From assembly GCA_039820425.1 (NCBI GenBank), contig JBCBQD010000120.1, positions 1 through 16,482 of the forward strand: a stretch of DNA of 16,482 nt. Direction: 5' to 3'. This stretch comes from SIO4C1 sp039820425. GTDB taxonomy: Bacteria; Cyanobacteriota; Cyanobacteriia; Phormidesmidales; Phormidesmidaceae. The position numbers and the translations under genes are program-made. This document shows, piece by piece, positions 14,177-16,482 of the stretch; the stretch's first letter is position 1; the number at the start of each line of letters is the position of its first letter. The notes under the pieces are model-generated. The model was not told the origin of the DNA and searched no databases. It was given only the letters and a program-made list of their open reading frames with translations.

Positions 14177-16352
14177 ATGCTTTGCCGATATCGCAGTCTA
14201 CTGAGGTGTCGAAACAGTGGGGGCAGCACAACAGCATCAGCGATCGCGCGGCGACGGGGACCTGCTGATCTTGGTTATAGACTTTGCCATCCTCGACAAA
14301 ACCATTTTCTTCTTTGGTGTCAATCAGGACGCGCCATGCTTTGCGCTCAAACACCTCTGGAATGATAAACTCCTGCACGTCGGAGTAGGCATTGAAGAAC
14401 AACAAAAAACTGTCGTCAATGACGCGGCAGCCGCGCTCATCGGGGGCAATCAGTTCTTCCCCATTGAGAAAGACACCGATGGCTTTGACTTCAGCTTCTT
14501 GCCAGTCTTCGTCGCTAATCTCAGTGCCGTCTGGGTTAAACCAGCCCAGGTCAACGACGCCCGAGCCATGGATTTGGCGACCCTGGAACCACTGTCGTCG
14601 GCAGAATACGGGGTGCTGTTGGCGGAACGCGATGAGTTGACGGGTGAAGTCTACGAGGGCTTCATTTTGTAATTGCAACCCCCAATCAAACCAGGAAATT
14701 TCACTATCCTGGCAGTAGCCATTGTTATTGCCCCCCTGGGTGCGGCCCATCTCGTCACCCCCCAGGATCATCGGCACCCCCTGGGAGAGAAAGAGCGTCG
14801 CCAGAAAGTTTCGGTGCTGCTGGGCTCTCAGGGTGAGAATATCTGGGTCGTCGGTTTCGCCCTCGACGCCGCAGTTCCAGGAGCGGTTATAGCTCTCACC
14901 ATCGCGGTTGCCTTCGCAGTTGGCTTCGTTGTGTTTTTCGTTGTAGCTGACCAGATCATTGAGCGGAAACCCGTCGTGGGCGGTGATGAAATTAATACTG
15001 GCATGGGGCAGCTTACCATTGGCCTGGTAAAGATCGGAGCTGCCGGTGAGGCGAAAGGCAAATTCCCCAATTCGACAGTGCTGGTTGCGCCAAAAGTCGC
15101 GCATCGTGTCGCGATATTTGCCGTTCCACTCTGACCACAGCAGCGGGAAGTTACCCACCTGGTAGCCCCCTTCCCCCAGATCCCAGGGTTCGGCAATCAG
15201 CTTAGTGGTGGAGAGAATCGGGTCCTGATGGATAATGTCGAAAAACGCCGCCAGACTGTCTACCTCAAACAGTTCACGGGCCAGGGCCGAGGCCAAATCA
15301 AACCGAAACCCATCGACGTGCATTTCCTGCACCCAGTAGCGCAGACTGTCCATAATCAGCTTGAGCACCTGGGGGTGGCGCACATTCATGGAGTTGCCAC
15401 AGCCAGTGAAGTCCATGTAGTAGCGCAGGCCGTTTTCTACCAGGCGGTAGTAGGCAGCGTTGTCGATGCCCCGAAACGAGAGGGTCGGCCCCAGATGGTT
15501 GCCCTCGCCCGTGTGGTTATAGACGACATCGAGGATCACTTCGATGCCCTCGGCATGGAGGGCCTTAACCATGTCTTTGAACTCCTTAACCTGCTGACCA
15601 CAGCTGCCCGAGGCACTATAACCCGCATAGGGGGCAAAGTAATTCAGAGAGTCGTAGCCCCAGTAGTTGCGCAGCCCGGTGGAGACCAAATGGCCAGGGT
15701 AGGCGTTGAAATGATGCACCGGCAGCAGCTCAACTGCAGTCACCCCCAAAGATTTGAGATGGTCAATGGCGGCGGGGTGCCCCATCCCCGCATAGGTGCC
15801 CCGCAGCTCGGTCGGGATGTCGGGGTGTAGCTGGGTAAAGCCCTTGACATGGACTTCGTAAATGATGGTCTTATGCCAGGGATTATCAGGATACTGATCG
15901 CCCTGCCAGTCAAAACCGGTGTCAATGACAATCCCTTTGGGGACTTTATCCGCATCGTCGGTATTAGAGCGGTCGAGATCGCGATCGCGATTGGCAAATT
16001 GCGCCATCGGGTAGCCAAACAGCTCCGGCCCAAACTCAATATCGCCGTCCAGGGCCAGGGCATAGGGATCGATCAGTAGCTTGTGGGGATTAAACCGATG
16101 GCCCCGCTTTGGGTCATAGGGGCCATGGACGCGATAACCATAGCGCTGCCCTGGTTTCACCCCAGGCAGGTAGCCGTGCCACACATAGTTGGTCACCTCC
16201 GGCAGCTGTACCCGCGTCTCTTGACCCTGCTCATCAAACAGGCACAGGTAAATAGAGTCTGCATTCTCAGAAAAAATTGCAAAGTTCGTACCTTTGCCAT
16301 CCCAATGGGCCCCCAGGGGATGAGAACGACCGGGCCAAACTTCTACACTCAT
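14175..16352 (-). CDS. glgX: glycogen debranching enzyme GlgX (isoamylase type, GH13)
   Basis: GlgX hydrolyses alpha-1,6 branch linkages of glycogen, mainly in short outer chains left by phosphorylase, so that stored carbon can be released. The 725-residue protein has an N-terminal beta-sandwich (CBM48) at about 1-120 (GTNFAIFSENADSIYLCLFD). A GH13 barrel follows, with VILDVVYNHTGEG, DGFRFDLA (nucleophile Asp352), LIAEPWD (acid/base Glu388) and TAHDGF (Asp460). The spacing of these three residues matches E. coli GlgX. LGGDEMGRTQGGNNNGYCQD follows, then a C-terminal beta domain. The last 20 residues contain four cysteines (LLCCPHCFDTSVDC), an unusual tail. The start is ATG 16352, with no strong Shine-Dalgarno; the 130 bp upstream to the window edge show no clear promoter. 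The stop codon lies inside a palindromic repeat. Confidence 0.96.
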   Translation of the reverse strand: MSVEVWPGRSHPLGAHWDGKGTNFAIFSENADSIYLCLFDEQGQETRVQLPEVTNYVWHGYLPGVKPGQRYGYRVHGPYDPKRGHRFNPHKLLIDPYALALDGDIEFGPELFGYPMAQFANRDRDLDRSNTDDADKVPKGIVIDTGFDWQGDQYPDNPWHKTIIYEVHVKGFTQLHPDIPTELRGTYAGMGHPAAIDHLKSLGVTAVELLPVHHFNAYPGHLVSTGLRNYWGYDSLNYFAPYAGYSASGSCGQQVKEFKDMVKALHAEGIEVILDVVYNHTGEGNHLGPTLSFRGIDNAAYYRLVENGLRYYMDFTGCGNSMNVRHPQVLKLIMDSLRYWVQEMHVDGFRFDLASALARELFEVDSLAAFFDIIHQDPILSTTKLIAEPWDLGEGGYQVGNFPLLWSEWNGKYRDTMRDFWRNQHCRIGEFAFRLTGSSDLYQANGKLPHASINFITAHDGFPLNDLVSYNEKHNEANCEGNRDGESYNRSWNCGVEGETDDPDILTLRAQQHRNFLATLFLSQGVPMILGGDEMGRTQGGNNNGYCQDSEISWFDWGLQLQNEALVDFTRQLIAFRQQHPVFCRRQWFQGRQIHGSGVVDLGWFNPDGTEISDEDWQEAEVKAIGVFLNGEELIAPDERGCRVIDDSFLLFFNAYSDVQEFIIPEVFERKAWRVLIDTKEENGFVEDGKVYNQDQQVPVAARSLMLLCCPHCFDTSVDCDIGKA

Positions 16353-16482
16353 GAGATGCAGCTACCTACGTGATGGATTCCCGCAACCATGATAAAGCCA
16401 ATATAAATGTAGCGGGCGATCTTTCTAAGATCCCATGAAGTTTGGCGCGCCTTAAATCCTTCTTAATCGGAAGATACCGTTT

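Overview
The window looks like chromosomal DNA of a non-marine cyanobacterium. It carries the sulfolipid genes sqdB and sqdX in cyanobacterial form and at least eleven copies of the HIP1 octamer GCGATCGC, where about 0.25 would be expected by chance in 16.5 kb. It also has short tandemly repeated heptamers between genes and a very long TPR-CHAT protein. No species is assigned. No rRNA, tRNA, CRISPR array, transposase or phage gene was seen.

Layout: one gene on the plus strand at the left end (AlkC-type DNA alkylation repair glycosylase) converges on a small membrane protein of unknown function. Everything to the right is on the minus strand, apart from one doubtful 42-codon ORF. Read in the direction of transcription, from right to left, the order is glgX (glycogen debranching), an alkyltransferase-like protein (ATL), an AAA+ ATPase with a C-terminal PD-(D/E)XK nuclease-like domain, a phytase-family esterase-like lipoprotein, sqdB (UDP-sulfoquinovose synthase), sqdX (sulfoquinovosyltransferase), a secreted 1573-residue TPR-CHAT protein, and the membrane protein.

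The genes mostly look like separate transcription units. Gaps are 50 to 530 bp, and several are filled with G-rich or C-rich short repeats, many arranged as a repeat tract followed by a roughly complementary tract. A good rho-independent terminator lies directly after sqdB, so sqdB and sqdX, although adjacent and acting in consecutive steps, are probably not read from one simple transcript. A perfect 26-bp inverted repeat with a 3-nt centre sits between the ATL and ATPase genes.

Functional links: SqdB makes UDP-sulfoquinovose and SqdX moves the sulfoquinovose to diacylglycerol to give SQDG. AlkC and ATL both deal with DNA alkylation damage but lie 12 kb apart. No clearly new multi-gene system was found. 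The best leads are the AAA/nuclease fusion gene with the nearby palindrome, the exported TPR-CHAT protein, and the repeat arrays that reach the ends of genes.
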